Shown piece after piece: positions 24,527 to 35,298 of a stretch of 64,000 bases of DNA. The notes under the pieces were generated by a model. That model searched no databases. It saw only the letters and a program-made list of their open reading frames with translations, and was not told where the DNA came from. The position numbers and the translations under genes are program-made. Where the stretch lies: positions 5,358,082-5,422,081 of the forward strand of contig BCIA01000004.1 in assembly GCA_001599815.1 (NCBI GenBank), given 5' to 3'. This DNA comes from Furcasterigmium furcatum (lineage: Eukaryota; Ascomycota; Sordariomycetes; Glomerellales; Plectosphaerellaceae). Each line of letters starts with the position of its first letter. The stretch's first letter is position 1.

Positions 24527-25289
24527 TCAGCTCCTGAGTGCCTCTAGCCTGTCGCGCATCTGGTCCATCATGGCCTCGGCGTCCTCGTCCTCCTCCTGCG
24601 CCGCCTCGGCCTGCTTCGGCTCCTGGTTGATGGGCGCCGAGGGCAGGGTCTCCTTGGGCATGCGGTCTTTCAGGATCTCGCCCAGCACCTTGTCGACCTC
24701 GCCGTCGGCCTCGGCGTCCTCTTCCAGCATGTCCATGTCCTCGGGCAGGGACTCGCCGACCATCTCCTCGATGATGCCGGCCTTGGTCAGCTCGACGCTG
24801 AGCTCCTGCATGGTGTTGGCCAGCTCGGGCAGCTTGATCAGGGTGTTGACGTCCTTCATGATGCCGACGCTGGCGCGGATGCTGCCCTCGATCTTGCGGA
24901 CGGCGAAGGCCTCGTTGACCTGCATCTGGACGCTGTTGAGCTGGGCTTTCGATGTGACGAGGCGGTTCGAGGTCTTGCGTGCGCGGATCAGCTCGCGGGC
25001 AAAGTCGCGTGCCTCCTTCTGGGCCTGCTTCGCGCGGGTAGGGTCGCGCTGGGCGCGGCGGTCGGCCTGGATGATGAGTTGTTTCGTCTTGGCCTCGACC
25101 TGCTTGACGGAGGTGATGTCGCGGTCGAGTTTGCGGATGTTGGAGCGGATGAGGGCGTTACATTTCCGCAGCTGGAGGGCACAGGTCAGTCTCCGCGGCG
25201 GCGGCGCAAAGCTGCGACGGGTAGCAGGGAGCAGAGCGTACCTGGACCTGCGGGTCAGGCTTCCCGAACATTGCCTTTAGGGTCTCCAT
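24527..25289 (-). CDS. vps24: ESCRT-III subunit Vps24/CHMP3
   Basis: Two exons (25289-25242, 25171-24527) give 230 aa, the normal Snf7-family length. ESCRT-III subunits polymerise on endosomal membranes and drive intralumenal vesicle budding; Vps24 caps Snf7 polymers together with Vps2. The 16-residue first exon METLKAMFGKPDPQVQ matches the yeast Vps24 start (a membrane helix, then GPDPKEQ). A basic helical hairpin follows (RSNIRKLDRDITSVKQVEAK and LVTSKAQLNSVQMQVNEA). Next come VNTLIKLPELANTMQELSVE and an acidic autoinhibitory segment (LPEDMDMLEEDAEADGEVDK). The tail MMDQMRDRLEALRS is a MIM1-type motif for the Vps4 MIT domain. Subunit identity is confident. Confidence 0.93.
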
Positions 25290-26474
25290 GGTGGCGGCTG
25301 GGGGGCACACGAGAGCTCGCGCTGCCGACTGACGGGTGATTGAAGACTCGAGAAGGCCTTTGAAGCCCGGTAGGAGCAGTGTCACCAGGAGCTAGCAGCA
25401 ACAGGGTGGAAAGTCCTAATGTGCTCCGGCTATCATTGGGTGCCTTGGTGTGGTGGAGGGGAGAAGAGGGACGACGTGGAGTGACGTGAGGCGGGCCGGG
25501 ATGCTGGCAGTGCTCATCAGGCTGGTGCCCTGGTTGGCAGAGGCCAAGACCCAGCGGGGTCACCGACACTGAAGCGGACACTGCAATGGAGGGGAGCTGG
25601 ACCTGGCCCGAGCCCCACGCAGACTCTCCGCCCGGCACTCAGCGGGCCCTCTCCAACACCTTCCATAGGAGGTACCTAGGTTGGTATGCCCTGTACTTGA
25701 GCTTGAACCCGCTGATTTGCATCCAGGCGCTATACGTAGGCTCTGGCAATCTGGGTCTCAAAGATCCAATGTCGAGGAACTGTAGGCAGCTCTGGGATGT
25801 CCAGCGTATCCTGAACTTGAATTGGCGTTGGACACTTCAAGTCGAAGCCAAGGATGTGCTGGCGTTTGTCTACGAGACGCACATCATAGCAAACGATCCC
25901 AGGAGAGCAAGACACCGAAATTCCAGACCCGGAAAAGACTCTACAGTACCAAGGGAATCAAGGTAAGCAGCAGAAGGAGGGAGCATGCTCTCGGTTCTCT
26001 GCATCTTCACAACGTCTAGCCAACGGCTGCTGCCTCGGATTCTGGGCGGCGCATCAGAATGCCGAACCGCCCTGCGTCATAGACCGGTACCTGACCTGCC
26101 ACCCTTCCCGGAAGCAAACACAAAGTACCACTATAGCGGGTGGGCCCCCAAGCTCAGCCCTGCTGCAGTCCCCACCTCTTTGACGTCTTACCCAATCTTT
26201 GACTTTCTCGGACCTTCTATGGAAGCTTCCTGACCGACCTGGCTGAGCCTGAACCCCCCCAGCCTTTCACAAAGATTCACAGTCCTCAAGCTAAATCCCA
26301 AGACCTGCATCATTGAAGCTCGTCTCCTACCTCACACATCCCCTTCGCAGAACACAATTGCACCCAACCCTCCGCCCTTCCCACCAACGGGCAGACACAG
26401 CATCTTCCTCTACCCGACATAACCCCTCTTTCCCCTGCCGCCGCCGCCTCCCTCAACAACACACATCCGCCACA
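25290..26474. other. Divergent promoter region between vps24 and the p23 gene
   Basis: Head-to-head intergenic space with pyrimidine-rich sequence before the p23 start. An open frame at 25586-25966 (plus) has no motif and is not called. Confidence 0.45.
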
Positions 26475-27256
26475 ATGTCGACGACCACGGCCACCCCCGA
26501 AGGTAAGACCACCCAGCCTCGCATCGCACTCTGCCCGAGAGCATCACGCTGACTGACACCCTCCAGTCCTCTGGGCCCAGCGCTCCAGTGCCTCTGACCC
26601 CGAGAAGAACTTCGTCTGGCTCACCATCTCCGTCCCTGACGTCCCCGCCTCCAACCTCAAGCTCGACCTGAAGCCCCAGGGCCTCGCCTTCGAGGGTCAC
26701 TCCGAGACCCTCAAGAAGACCTACAAGCTCGACATCGAGCTCTTCGCTGAGATCGACCCCGATGAGTCCAAGGTCCACCACACCGGCAAGAACATCGAGC
26801 TCAAGCTTCACAAGAAGGACCTCAAGGAAGAGTACTGGCCCCGCCTCCTCAAGGACTCCAAGAAGGTCCACTACCTCAAGACCGACTTCGACAGGTGGGT
26901 CGACGAGGACGAGCAGGACGAGGCTCCCGAGGAGGACTTCTCCCAGTTCGGCGGCATGGGCGGCATGCCCGGCATGGGCGGTGGCATGGGCGGTATGGGC
27001 GGCGGTGCGTTCCCTCCTTGACCCCTTTTCCTCTCTCCGTGGAGTACTGACACACCTCACAGCCGGCGGTGACTTCGGCGGCATCGACTTCTCCAAGCTC
27101 GGCGCCGGCGCCGGCCTCGATGCCCTCGGCGGCATGGGCGGCGCAGACGAGGACGATGACGACGATGACGACGACATGCCCGCCCTCGAGGGCGAGGACG
27201 CCGCCGACTCCAAGAAGCCCGCGGCGGAGGCCCCCAAGGCCGAGGCCTCGAAATAA
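26475..27256 (+). CDS. sba1: Hsp90 co-chaperone p23 (Sba1/Wos2)
   Basis: Three exons (26475-26502, 26567-27004, 27063-27256) give 219 aa. p23 binds the closed ATP state of Hsp90, slows its ATPase and stabilises client complexes in cytosol and nucleus. A CS domain occupies about residues 10-115: VLWAQRSSASDPEKNFVWLT, VPDVPASNLKLDLKPQGLAF and the conserved closing KEEYWPRLLKD with KVHYLKTDFDRWVDEDEQ. A Gly/Met repeat follows (GGMGGMPGMGGGMGGMGG, about 137-155), then DFGGIDFSKLG, and a run of Asp with an Ala/Lys-rich acidic tail ending EASK, the layout usual for fungal p23. Confidence 0.93.
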
Positions 27257-27890
27257 AGCCCGCCAGAGCTACGGCGAGTGCGGCACGAGGCTGCGTCATC
27301 ATCAAGGCGGCGCCCCTGCCGACACTCGATATCACGAAGTAATGAGGATGGGCGAGGATTCTTTTCTCGAGCACGGCACCACCCGGCGCTGCAACGTGGG
27401 AAACATGACGACCTCGGCAGGAACAGGCTAGGGCCGCTGGCGAATGGCGAGATGGGAGTAGTTGGGCCGTCAAGGCGACTTGGTGTACGAGAATAAAAAA
27501 TCACATTGCCTTGCGAACGAAGCCTGCATGAGTTGTATTACGAGTCGTACGTGTGACCATAGATGCTAGTCGTCTTGGGAAATCAAGTCGAGATAGTATC
27601 CCTTACTTACTCAAGCCGCCGAGGTGAAGGCTGATACCGTAACTGAGAATTTCACCACCAGTACAGAATAGTCATCACCAAACTCAAAACAAAAAAAAGT
27701 TTGCCAACATTTCTGGGTATTATTATCACGCTAGCAACCCTTCTTCCCGTCCGAAAGTCTAATATTGGCGACCTCCTGAGGCCGCACGATCAATCTTGTG
27801 CCCTTCGGTGCCCGAACCACCTGAACCAATGCCGGTACTCCCCTCCTCCCGAAAACTGTAACCCTGCAAAGAAGAAGTATGGCCGAGCCC
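27257..27890. other. Convergent 3' intergenic region
   Basis: This lies between the 3' ends of the p23 gene and yra1. It is A+T-rich near 27490-27740 (for example the caaaacaaaaaaaag run), fitting 3' UTR and poly(A) signals for both genes. No gene seen. Confidence 0.5.
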
Positions 27891-29540
27891 TTACATGATC
27901 TCGTCCTCCATGGGGGCGTCACCGTTGCCGGTGGTGGCAGCCGGGGCACCACTGGCGGCGGCGTTCTCGTTGTTGGCGGGGGCGCCCTGGAAGTAGTCGG
28001 CCATCTCCGAGTCGAGCTCCTCGGCGGTCTTCTTCACGGGACGGCCGGTGCGGCCACCACCACGGCGGCCCTTCTTGCCACGGCCGCTGGCGCCCGCACC
28101 CTTGGCATCGTTACCCTGCTTGTTCGAGGCAGCCGACTTGGGCTGAGCCTTGGGCTGGCTGGTGCGCTCAGCAAGGGTCTTGTGGGGAGGGATCACGCTG
28201 GCGGCCTGGGAGGCGCCCACAACAATCTCAATCTGCGCGGAGTTAGTGCTTGCCTGGAAATACAACGCGGGTGAGGGCTTACCTTGATGGGGCGGCCATC
28301 GACGAGGAGTCCGTTGAGCTTCTGGAAAGCCCTGCTAGCGCCGTCCGGCTTGCTGAAGATGACGTTGGCGATGCCACGGCTGACCGAGTTGGGGCCGTAT
28401 GAGACCTCAACCTTCTTGATGGAGCCGACAGCCTGGGCGAAGTACTCCTGGAATTCGATGTTAGTCTTCCGACAGGGTGAACGTATCGTAGAACGACGGT
28501 AAGCGCTTCGCGAGGTGAGGCCGAGAGAAAGGGAATCCATCAGCGAGCAGAGCAGTGAGCGTAGTGCCAACAGCAAATGAGACTCGATCCAGGGACATTC
28601 GAGAGTAGGTACGTTTTCGCCGTCGCATCGCAATCGTGTCAAGAGCCCCCGGTTCGCAAACTTGTACCAGCCAGGCCTTCTGGTGTCTCTGCAGGGAAGC
28701 GCGCATGCATTCGCGACCAACCCAGTCCCTCCAACATGGAACAAACTCTCAGCCACCCGTCCGACTGAGGTGTCCTGGTTGCTCACTGCTGTGCTCGCTG
28801 AAAAAACCGTCCTGTGGGCAGCAATTCGGTCGAAATACAATAGCCGCGGATGTACCACGCTGGTGGTAAGCTCGTGTCGAGTCGGCGACCAACGTCCCAT
28901 TTTTCAGTCGGCGCTATCAAGCTGCTATGGTGCTGACCAGGCTACCAAGAGTTGATCTATGTTGCGCGACCGGGACGTGCTCAACTTTCATCTCTCACAC
29001 CATGTTCCAGGATTGCGAGAGTGGGGAAAGGAGTCTTGCGGTGCCTCGACAGGCTCCAGCGGGTATTTGGCAGGCCTCTAGGGGCGCCATGCATCGTAGG
29101 CGCTCGCGGTGGCCAAGGCAGCGTCGGCGTAAAAACAAGAGTCGACGCGACCAAGCCAGGGCAGGAGCGAATAGCGCGGGGGAGGATGTCGAATCAAGTC
29201 GGAGGCAGCCTCAGCCGCAACATACCTTGATCTGTTGCTCGTTCACATCCTTGGGCTGTAGGGGAGTCAGCCAGGGCTCTCCATTTCAGAGTGCGATGGA
29301 ACGTACGAGGTTGCTCACGATGATCTTGCTATCACCAGTGTGAGGGGTGGCCTTGGCGGCAGTAGGCTTGTTGGCGGCGTTGCGCGCGTTCTTCGATGTC
29401 TTCTGAACACCACCGACAGGCGCGGTGGGCGCGGGACGGCCGTTGTTTGACGCCTGACGCTGGCTGCGACGGCGAGGGCCGGCAGAGCGGCGACGGGTGG
29501 AGAGGATGTCGTCAAGCGACTGGTCAAGCTTGCCAGACAT
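27891..29540 (-). CDS. yra1: mRNA export adaptor Yra1/Mlo3 (ALY/REF family)
   Basis: Four exons (29540-29307, 29255-29226, 28447-28283, 28232-27891) give 256 aa in one frame. ALY/REF proteins bind mRNA with the TREX complex and hand it to the Mex67 export receptor in the nucleus. The N-terminal conserved box SGKLDQSLDDILSTRRR is the UAP56/Sub2-binding motif. The RRM runs about residues 72-155 and includes SKIIVSNLPKDVNEQQIKEY, GPNSVSRGIANVIFSK and AFQKLNGLLVDGRPIKIEIV. A Gly/Arg-rich RNA-binding segment (GRGKKGRRGGGRTGRP) follows. The C-terminal box ends KKTAEELDSEMADYFQ. The second intron is 778 nt (29225-28448), more than ten times the typical size here. A (CAT)n tract abuts the start codon. 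Confidence 0.93.
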
Positions 29541-30751
29541 GATGATGATGATGATGGGAGGGTGGTCTGAAGGGTGGTTGGGTTTGGTCTGAAGAGAGTC
29601 TTGGTCTTGTGGTTGTCGCGAAGATTGACAGCCGGGTCTGGAAGTCGCGGGTGAATGACGCGCGATGGAAGAATTAAGTCGTAGATAAAAAAAGGGTAGT
29701 TGATGAAGAGTGACAGAAAGTCCGAGAATCGAAAAGGGGCTGCGATGTCCTCGAGATGAAGGAGAACAGTGGAAGGAAGAGTGCGATGTTGGGTTGAGTT
29801 TGCAGTTGAAGGAGGGATGGGATGGGAAGGATTGGGTGGGAGGCAAAAGGAGGTGCCGGGCTGCCTTCTCTGCCTGGGCTGGCCGATGGTCGCGCCTGAC
29901 AAAGAGGTAGCCAACAAACAACCTCGGGGCGCGGCGCGCTAGTCCAAATTTGGAGTCCCCTGAATGGGGCCAGGCTTAATGCACAGACACATGGAATGGA
30001 CTGTGGTGACTCAGCTGGCCAGCCATGCCTCAAGTTTCCAATTCAGAAGACCTGGACAATGACCAGCAAGTTGCATACTACGATGGCCCAAGCTTAAACC
30101 ATGGCCTCGCCACGTCCGTGCCATACAAAGAAGCCGCCTTCCAGCGGTAATCAAGGAACTGTTCCGCTGAAACGGATGAAGGACTCGCTCCCTGCGACCC
30201 ATTTAGCCCTTCGTCTTCGTCCAGTTTGTATTGGGCGCCAAAACATCTCTTGGGATCCTGCCCGGCGTTCTGCAAATCGTATCCGGGCCTTGCATCTAGC
30301 TCCGCGACTATATAGGGAGAGTCCTCAAAGGTCGGCATTTGCTGGTGACGCATCGACATTCGGAAAGGGGCGTTCAGTTCTAGCTAAGCAAGATGCGCTC
30401 GAGGTATGTGGGATCAGTGGCCACGGAGAATGTTCAGGTCCAACAAGTGTTCGATTGATGGGCCAAGCAGCTTTGATGTGTTCCATTATGTGGCTGGGTA
30501 GCTCGGCTGCTATGACGAGCCCTCATATCCCGCGACCCATCCTAACTCCTCCTCTAGACGTTGTCTACCGTGGTGTTCTTCGTGTGGCGCCCATTATTCT
30601 GAGGGCGTCCTCTCGATGGCGTCGGAAATCATCATTGCCGCTGAGGCAACTGGTCGCTGACGCCGACGCCGTTCAACTTGAGTGCAGCGCCTTCGTTTCG
30701 TTCGGGTATCGTACAATCCGCGCTTGTGTCCTATCTCCTAGACTCGGTTGA
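29541..30751. other. Intergenic region, no gene recognised
   Basis: This contains the yra1 promoter and the 3' flank of ost4. An open frame at 30101-30751 (plus, 216 codons) runs antisense to the ost4 end, has no motif and is rejected. Confidence 0.45.
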
Positions 30752-30904
30752 TCAGGCGGCCGCCTTTGCTTGCTTCGCCTTGAGGGGTGACAGCCCAGAC
30801 TGGTCTTTGGCATTGACTTCGAGATAGTGGTAGAGGACAATGAGGCCCATCGACGCAGATCCAAGGAAGATCGCGATTTGATACAGCTCATTGTCGGTAA
30901 TCAT
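30752..30904 (-). CDS. ost4: Oligosaccharyltransferase 4-kDa subunit Ost4
   Basis: A single exon gives 50 aa. Ost4 is a tiny one-span ER membrane subunit that bridges Stt3 and Ost3/Ost6 in the N-glycosylation complex. The sequence starts MITDNELYQIAIFLGSASMG, which parallels yeast Ost4 (MISDEQLN...). It continues with LIVLYHYLEVNAKDQSG as the end of the single membrane helix and the conserved YH, and closes with a short Lys/Ala tail. At 50 aa it is slightly longer than the yeast protein (36 aa), as is usual in filamentous fungi. The stop at 30754-30752 is clear and the ATG is the first in frame. Confidence 0.88.
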   Translation of the reverse strand: MITDNELYQIAIFLGSASMGLIVLYHYLEVNAKDQSGLSPLKAKQAKAAA

Positions 30905-31522
30905 CTTGGGCCAGAGGGTATAATTGCGACGGGGTTGGATTCGGTGGGACGGTGGTTGACGGTACGATGTCGAACTATGCCAGTCATTAGTCAGGCCTAG
31001 ATAAATACTCTATCACAGGGAGAGCCCTACCGTGAGAATCACAGACTTTGCGCGGGCAATTTGGCCCTTGGTCAGTTGCTGAAGGAGTCTACGTCGATGT
31101 TGCGAGAGCTCCGGGTCGTGGACGGAACTGGACAGCTAGAGCTTCGACGTGGATGCCCAGTGTTTCAGTCGCATGTGCGGTTATTCGCACTGTTCTGATT
31201 ACAGCTGCGTCCACCTGGCACCCAATCGACGACCACCATCTCCGTGTGTCTTCACTCGAAGTCGACGACAATTCACTTAACCACGTTGATGAGCAATATT
31301 GGCAAGAACAGCAACATGAAATCACAAATGCGAGGAAGGAAGGCGCACCTTCCATACTTTTCCTCTTCATCACAACCGCCCTGAAGAATCTCCCTATCTT
31401 CTTCTACACCACCCTCGCCTTGCCTGCCCCCTTCCACAGCTTTTCAAGTCCTTAAAATAACTTCATATCCATCCCGATAACGCATCAGTCCAGCCCGAAG
31501 AAATGATATAATTCGATTCATC
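30905..31522. other. Divergent intergenic region
   Basis: This is the head-to-head space between ost4 and the acidic hypothetical gene. A plus-strand open frame (31048-31455) without motifs was not called. Confidence 0.4.
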
Positions 31523-32179
31523 ATGGATAAGCAAGACCCCGAATGGCGCATCAGGAACCTCGGCGGGATCGACACCCGGCCCCTTTTTGGCGGCGCTCGC
31601 ACCGCCCGCATCACCAAAGGCGATGATCCCCAAGAGGAGCAGCGTGAGACTGGTCACGAAGCTGCCGACGGCATTTTGGTGTATGAATCTTCGGACGAAT
31701 CGGAAAACCCAGTCGAGAACGAAGGCACTCCCGACATCGATTCTGATCTGGACAATGACCCCGACACCGACACAAACACCGAGATGGATTTTGAATCGGG
31801 TGAAGAAGTCAAGCAAGAGGATGAGGAGAAGGATGAGGGAGACAGCTCCGTCGTCAACGACTCGGACTCAGACTCTGGATCGGATGCCCCCCAAACAGAT
31901 ATCGTGCGCAGCGCCAAAATCGAATACACACCGAGCGCCGAGGCCACCGCCGGTTGGACTGCTGAAGATTGGACCAAGTTCGTTGAAGGCAAGGAACGGT
32001 TGGAAATGGCTGCGGAGCTGCATCTGGCAAACGTTGTCGACGACATCAATCGCGAGATCAGGGAGGCAAGGCTTCTTCGCCTAGGATACTTTCCGTCTGT
32101 CCGCCCCGGAGGTCCATCCCTGAAGCGTGAACACAGTCCGGACCACCAAGACGAACGAAATACGCGTCGTCGCGAGTAG
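31523..32179 (+). CDS. Acidic hypothetical protein
   Basis: A single exon gives 218 aa. The N-terminus MDKQDPEWRIRNLGGIDTRP is followed by a strongly acidic, probably disordered middle (residues about 50-130, with DSDLDNDPDTDTNTEMDFES and DSDSDSGSDAP). The C-terminal third looks folded and helical (GWTAEDWTKFVEGKERLEMA, VVDDINREIREARLLRLGYF) and ends in a basic tail (DERNTRRRE). I recognise no family. The acidic-then-basic layout would suit a nuclear or histone/nucleolar binding protein, but that is only a compositional guess. Coding status rests on an uninterrupted frame with good codon bias and the structured C-terminal part. Confidence 0.7.
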   Translation: MDKQDPEWRIRNLGGIDTRPLFGGARTARITKGDDPQEEQRETGHEAADGILVYESSDESENPVENEGTPDIDSDLDNDPDTDTNTEMDFESGEEVKQEDEEKDEGDSSVVNDSDSDSGSDAPQTDIVRSAKIEYTPSAEATAGWTAEDWTKFVEGKERLEMAAELHLANVVDDINREIREARLLRLGYFPSVRPGGPSLKREHSPDHQDERNTRRRE

Positions 32180-32826
32180 GATCCCATGTCCAGCCACAGG
32201 TCTGGCACCAGCGAACGCGAACGCAACTTCTTGCCCAAACACGGTCCTGAGGGTTGCCATGGAGCTGTCAGTTACCGGCACTAGAAGCCACGATGCGGGT
32301 ATGGGAGCTCCCCAAGCCAGAGTTGCTAGGTCTTCTGGCAGATCCTACACCATCGCAGACTAGGACGGTGGACGGAGGGGCCGGATGGACGATGGAGACG
32401 TGGATAAGTGGACAGCGAAGGCAGATGAACTTTTGATGGATGGCGGCATTGACACTGAGGACGGGCTGGCTGGTCTTGAAAGGGAAAGGGGAATAGATCC
32501 ACGTGCCAGGTCACGCGCCACATCAGGTACTCTCGAATGTGAATTGGACCGTGCAGGTGGCACTGGCTTGGCTCCACTCAGCACCCCGCGAAACACGTGA
32601 CCAAACGTGACTTCATTCTCGATTTCTCCAGTTTCCAACTTGGTTCGAGAAAATCCGCTTTCTTCTGAGGCCATCCACCTAAAACGACTGTTTGCACCGG
32701 GAGGACGAGGCCGGTCATTTCCCACCACTCCAGTGCCTTTCTTGCGCCGTCCGAGCTGCTTCTTTTCGCAATTTTATACTCTCGCACCTAAAAGTTTTCC
32801 CGACCGCGGTACCCCGCCACGCCACG
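32180..32826. other. Intergenic region upstream of tma46
   Basis: No gene seen. The last 100 bases are pyrimidine-rich, as expected just before a highly expressed fungal start codon. Confidence 0.45.
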
Positions 32827-33989
32827 ATGCCTCCCAAGAAGAACGAGAAGGCCGGGGCCAAGATGAAGCCCGAGGCCAAGAAGCAGGTTGCCGACAAGAC
32901 CTTTGGCATGAAGAATAAGAAGGGTGGTGCAGCTCAAAAAACGATCGCACAGCTGAGCGCCCAGGCAAAGTCCGGCGGCACGCCAGAGCAGAAGCGCAAG
33001 GAGGCCGAGAAGGCCCAGAGGGAGAAGGAGAAGAGGGCGGCTGAGGCTGCCAAGAAGGAGCAGGATGAGCTGCTCAACAAGCCCGCCCAGATCCAGAAAG
33101 TTCCCTTCGGAGTCGACCCCAAGACCGTCGTTTGCATCTTCTTCAAGAAGGGCGACTGCGAGAAGGGCAAGAAGTGCAAGTTCTCGCACAACCTGGAAGA
33201 CGAGCGCAAGGTGGACAAGAAGAGCTTGTACACCGACACTCGAAATGAGGAGGAGGAGACAAAGAAGGTCGAGACATCTGCCGACTGGGACGAGGAAAAG
33301 CTGCGGTCCGTGGTCCTCTCGAAGAAGGGCAACCAGAGGACGACAACGGACAAGGTCTGCAAGTTCTTCATCGAGGCCATCGAGGATGGAAAGTATGGTT
33401 GGTTCTGGGTTTGCCCGAACGGCGCCGACAAGTGCATGTACAAGCATGCTCTGCCCCCTGGGTAAGTTTTGCTCCGATCGTCACGCGCCCTTCACACCGA
33501 CTAACAGCTGGCTTTAGATTCGTCCTCAAGACCAAGGAACAGCGCGCCGCCGAGAAGGCGCTGCTCGACAAGTCGCCTCTCAAGACCCTGACCCTCGAGG
33601 ACTTCCTGGAGTCCGAGCGCCACAAGTTGACCGGTACTCTCACACCGGTGACGCCGGAGAGTTTCGCCAAGTGGAAGAAGGAGAGACTGGACAAGAAGGC
33701 GGCCGAGGAACAGGCGAAGAGGGCCAAGGATGCCACAGGCCGTGCCCTGTTCGAGAGCGGCAACTGGCGCGACGACGACTCGGACGCCGACTCGGATGAC
33801 GACGACGACGATAACGACGTCTGGAACCTGGAGAAGCTTCGGAGAGAAACCGAGGCCGTGCGTCAGAAGAGGGAGGAGGAGCGCCTTCTTGCCCTTCACG
33901 GCGGCGAGGTGCCTGCCGAATCCTCTGCAACGCCAGTTGCAGAAACGGAAGCAGCCGAAACGAACGGCGAACAGGCCTCTGGGTCCTGA
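32827..33989 (+). CDS. tma46: CCCH zinc-finger translation factor Tma46 (DFRP1/ZC3H15 family)
   Basis: Two exons (32827-33461, 33518-33989) give 368 aa. Tma46/DFRP1 binds and stabilises the GTPase Rbg1/DRG1 on ribosomes and assists translation elongation. A Lys-rich N-terminus (MPPKKNEKAGAKMKPEAKKQ) precedes KTFGMKNKKGGAAQKTI. The first CCCH finger is in VVCIFFKKGDCEKGKKCKFSH, and the second, longer finger in KVCKFFIEAIEDGKYGWFWV plus CPNGADKCMYKHALPPG. The DFRP region follows (TLEDFLESERHKLTGTLTPV, TPESFAKWKKERLDKK), which contacts the GTPase, then an acidic stretch and a coiled-coil C-terminus. The single 56-nt intron lies right after the second finger. Confidence 0.93.
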
Positions 33990-34296
33990 AGCGGCCATGA
34001 CGGCCCGGCCGATTGTATCTAGCAACGATCCTCAAGGCCAGGCGCCCTCCACACGGTCGATTCCGAGCACTTGTTACGACGAGTTCCCAACGGCGACCGA
34101 GGCGCAACACTGGCACAATAGGACGGCGGTCTACCTTCCCGCCTTGAATGAAGTATGAATTATGCGGCATCTCGATGCCATCACTCACCACCCTTGCACA
34201 GCCGTATCAAGCGGCATCGGTCACAGACTGCGAAGACAAGAGTACATTCTCGTATAGATCATCATCACTACATTACTACTACGTATAGGCGTGCCA
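33990..34296. other. Convergent 3' intergenic region
   Basis: A short gap between the tma46 and SDR stop codons; A+T-rich patch near 34260-34290. No gene seen. Confidence 0.5.
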
Positions 34297-35143
34297 TCAG
34301 AACTTCTCCACGAACGGGCGAAGGTCGATCTCCTGAGTGAACCCAGACCTGTGCTGGGTGTGCAGATGCCAGTAATCCTCCGCAATCTATTACCGTCTGT
34401 CAGCAGTCTGGGCCGGCCACAACTCAAGATCTCAATGCTCACCTGTTCAGGCTTGATCTTGCCGTCCTCGACAGGACTTGGCGTCGTGCTCCACGGGGTA
34501 TCGATGCCGCCGTCAATGATGGCGTGCGCAACATGGACACCCTTGGGATGGAACTCGCGAGACAGGGACTGAGTCAAGCCACGCTTGCCAAACTTGCCGG
34601 TCGCGAAGTGGGCGAAGTTGGCGGAGCCCCGGGCAGATGCTGTGGCGCCGGTGACCAGGAGGGTGGGAGGGTGAGGCGAGTCCTTCACGGATTCGAGCAG
34701 TAGAGGCAGTGTCTTCTGCGCAAAGGCGAACAAGCCGCGACTGACGGGATTTAGCAGATGCGCACGCACTTCAGACGAGGGTGACGGTGGTCTTACGGTC
34801 CGGCATTGAGGTGGTTCTCCAAATCCTCGCGACTCAATTCGAGGAAGGGCTTCACTGTAAACTTGGAGTTGACGTTGTAGACGGCGGCGACGAGCTTGCT
34901 GTCGGGCAGCTTTTGCTTGATGGTTTCGAAAGCCGCGTCGAGAGATTCTGCATCAGTGGCGTCTGAGGCAATGCCGATAGCGTGGCCCCCGCTGCTGTTG
35001 ATTTGCTCGACGGTCTCGTCAAAGCTCTCGGCCTTTCTGGCGAGCAGAACTACGGGATAGGCTTTGGAGAAGCGGACGGCTGCGGCGCGACCTGTGCCGG
35101 ATCCCGCACCAGCAATGACTGCATAGAAGGACTGGGAAGCCAT
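34297..35143 (-). CDS. Short-chain dehydrogenase/reductase lacking the catalytic Tyr
   Basis: Three exons (35143-34797, 34740-34443, 34386-34297) give 244 aa. This is a Rossmann-fold SDR of classical length. The cofactor loop is GAGSGTG (residues 12-18), and VVLLARKAESFDETV follows strand 2, suggesting NADP(H). The active-site block reads ANFAHFATGKFGKRGLTQSL. The usual Tyr-x3-Lys is Phe161-x3-Lys165, so the catalytic Tyr is absent while Lys remains. I recall a subfamily of bacterial and fungal SDRs with the same F-A-x-x-K pattern and the following GVHVAHAIIDGGID, so this is probably a family trait rather than damage. The C-terminus (YWHLHTQHRSGFTQEIDLRP) is typical of that group. Substrate unknown. 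Confidence 0.85.
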
Positions 35144-35285
35144 GGCTGTATCTGTGTTCCTCGGTGATTTGGTGGGGCACGGTTGGAAGGATGGATGGGG
35201 TAAGTAAGAGGCAGGGCAGTGTAAGATAGTTGAGAGAGGCAAGTTCTCAAAATAAGAGAGGCTATACTACTCACGCAGAGGTGGT

Positions 35286-35298
35286 CTATATATATAAG
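35286..35298 (-). promoter_or_regulatory. TATA-like element of the SDR gene
   Basis: CTTATATATATAG on the minus strand lies about 143-155 bp upstream of the ATG at 35143. Confidence 0.45.

Noticed and set aside
26410..27504. 364-codon minus-strand frame
   Set aside because: Antisense to the p23 gene; its Leu/Val/Glu-rich text is the complement of the Lys/Asp-rich coding strand.
28193..28900. 235-codon minus-strand frame running from the long yra1 intron into exon 3
   Set aside because: The intron part has no protein-like features, and the RRM halves join perfectly when the intron is removed; kept only as a note on possible unspliced product.
30101..30751. 216-codon plus-strand frame next to ost4
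   Set aside because: No motif and antisense to the ost4 3' flank; composition looks random.
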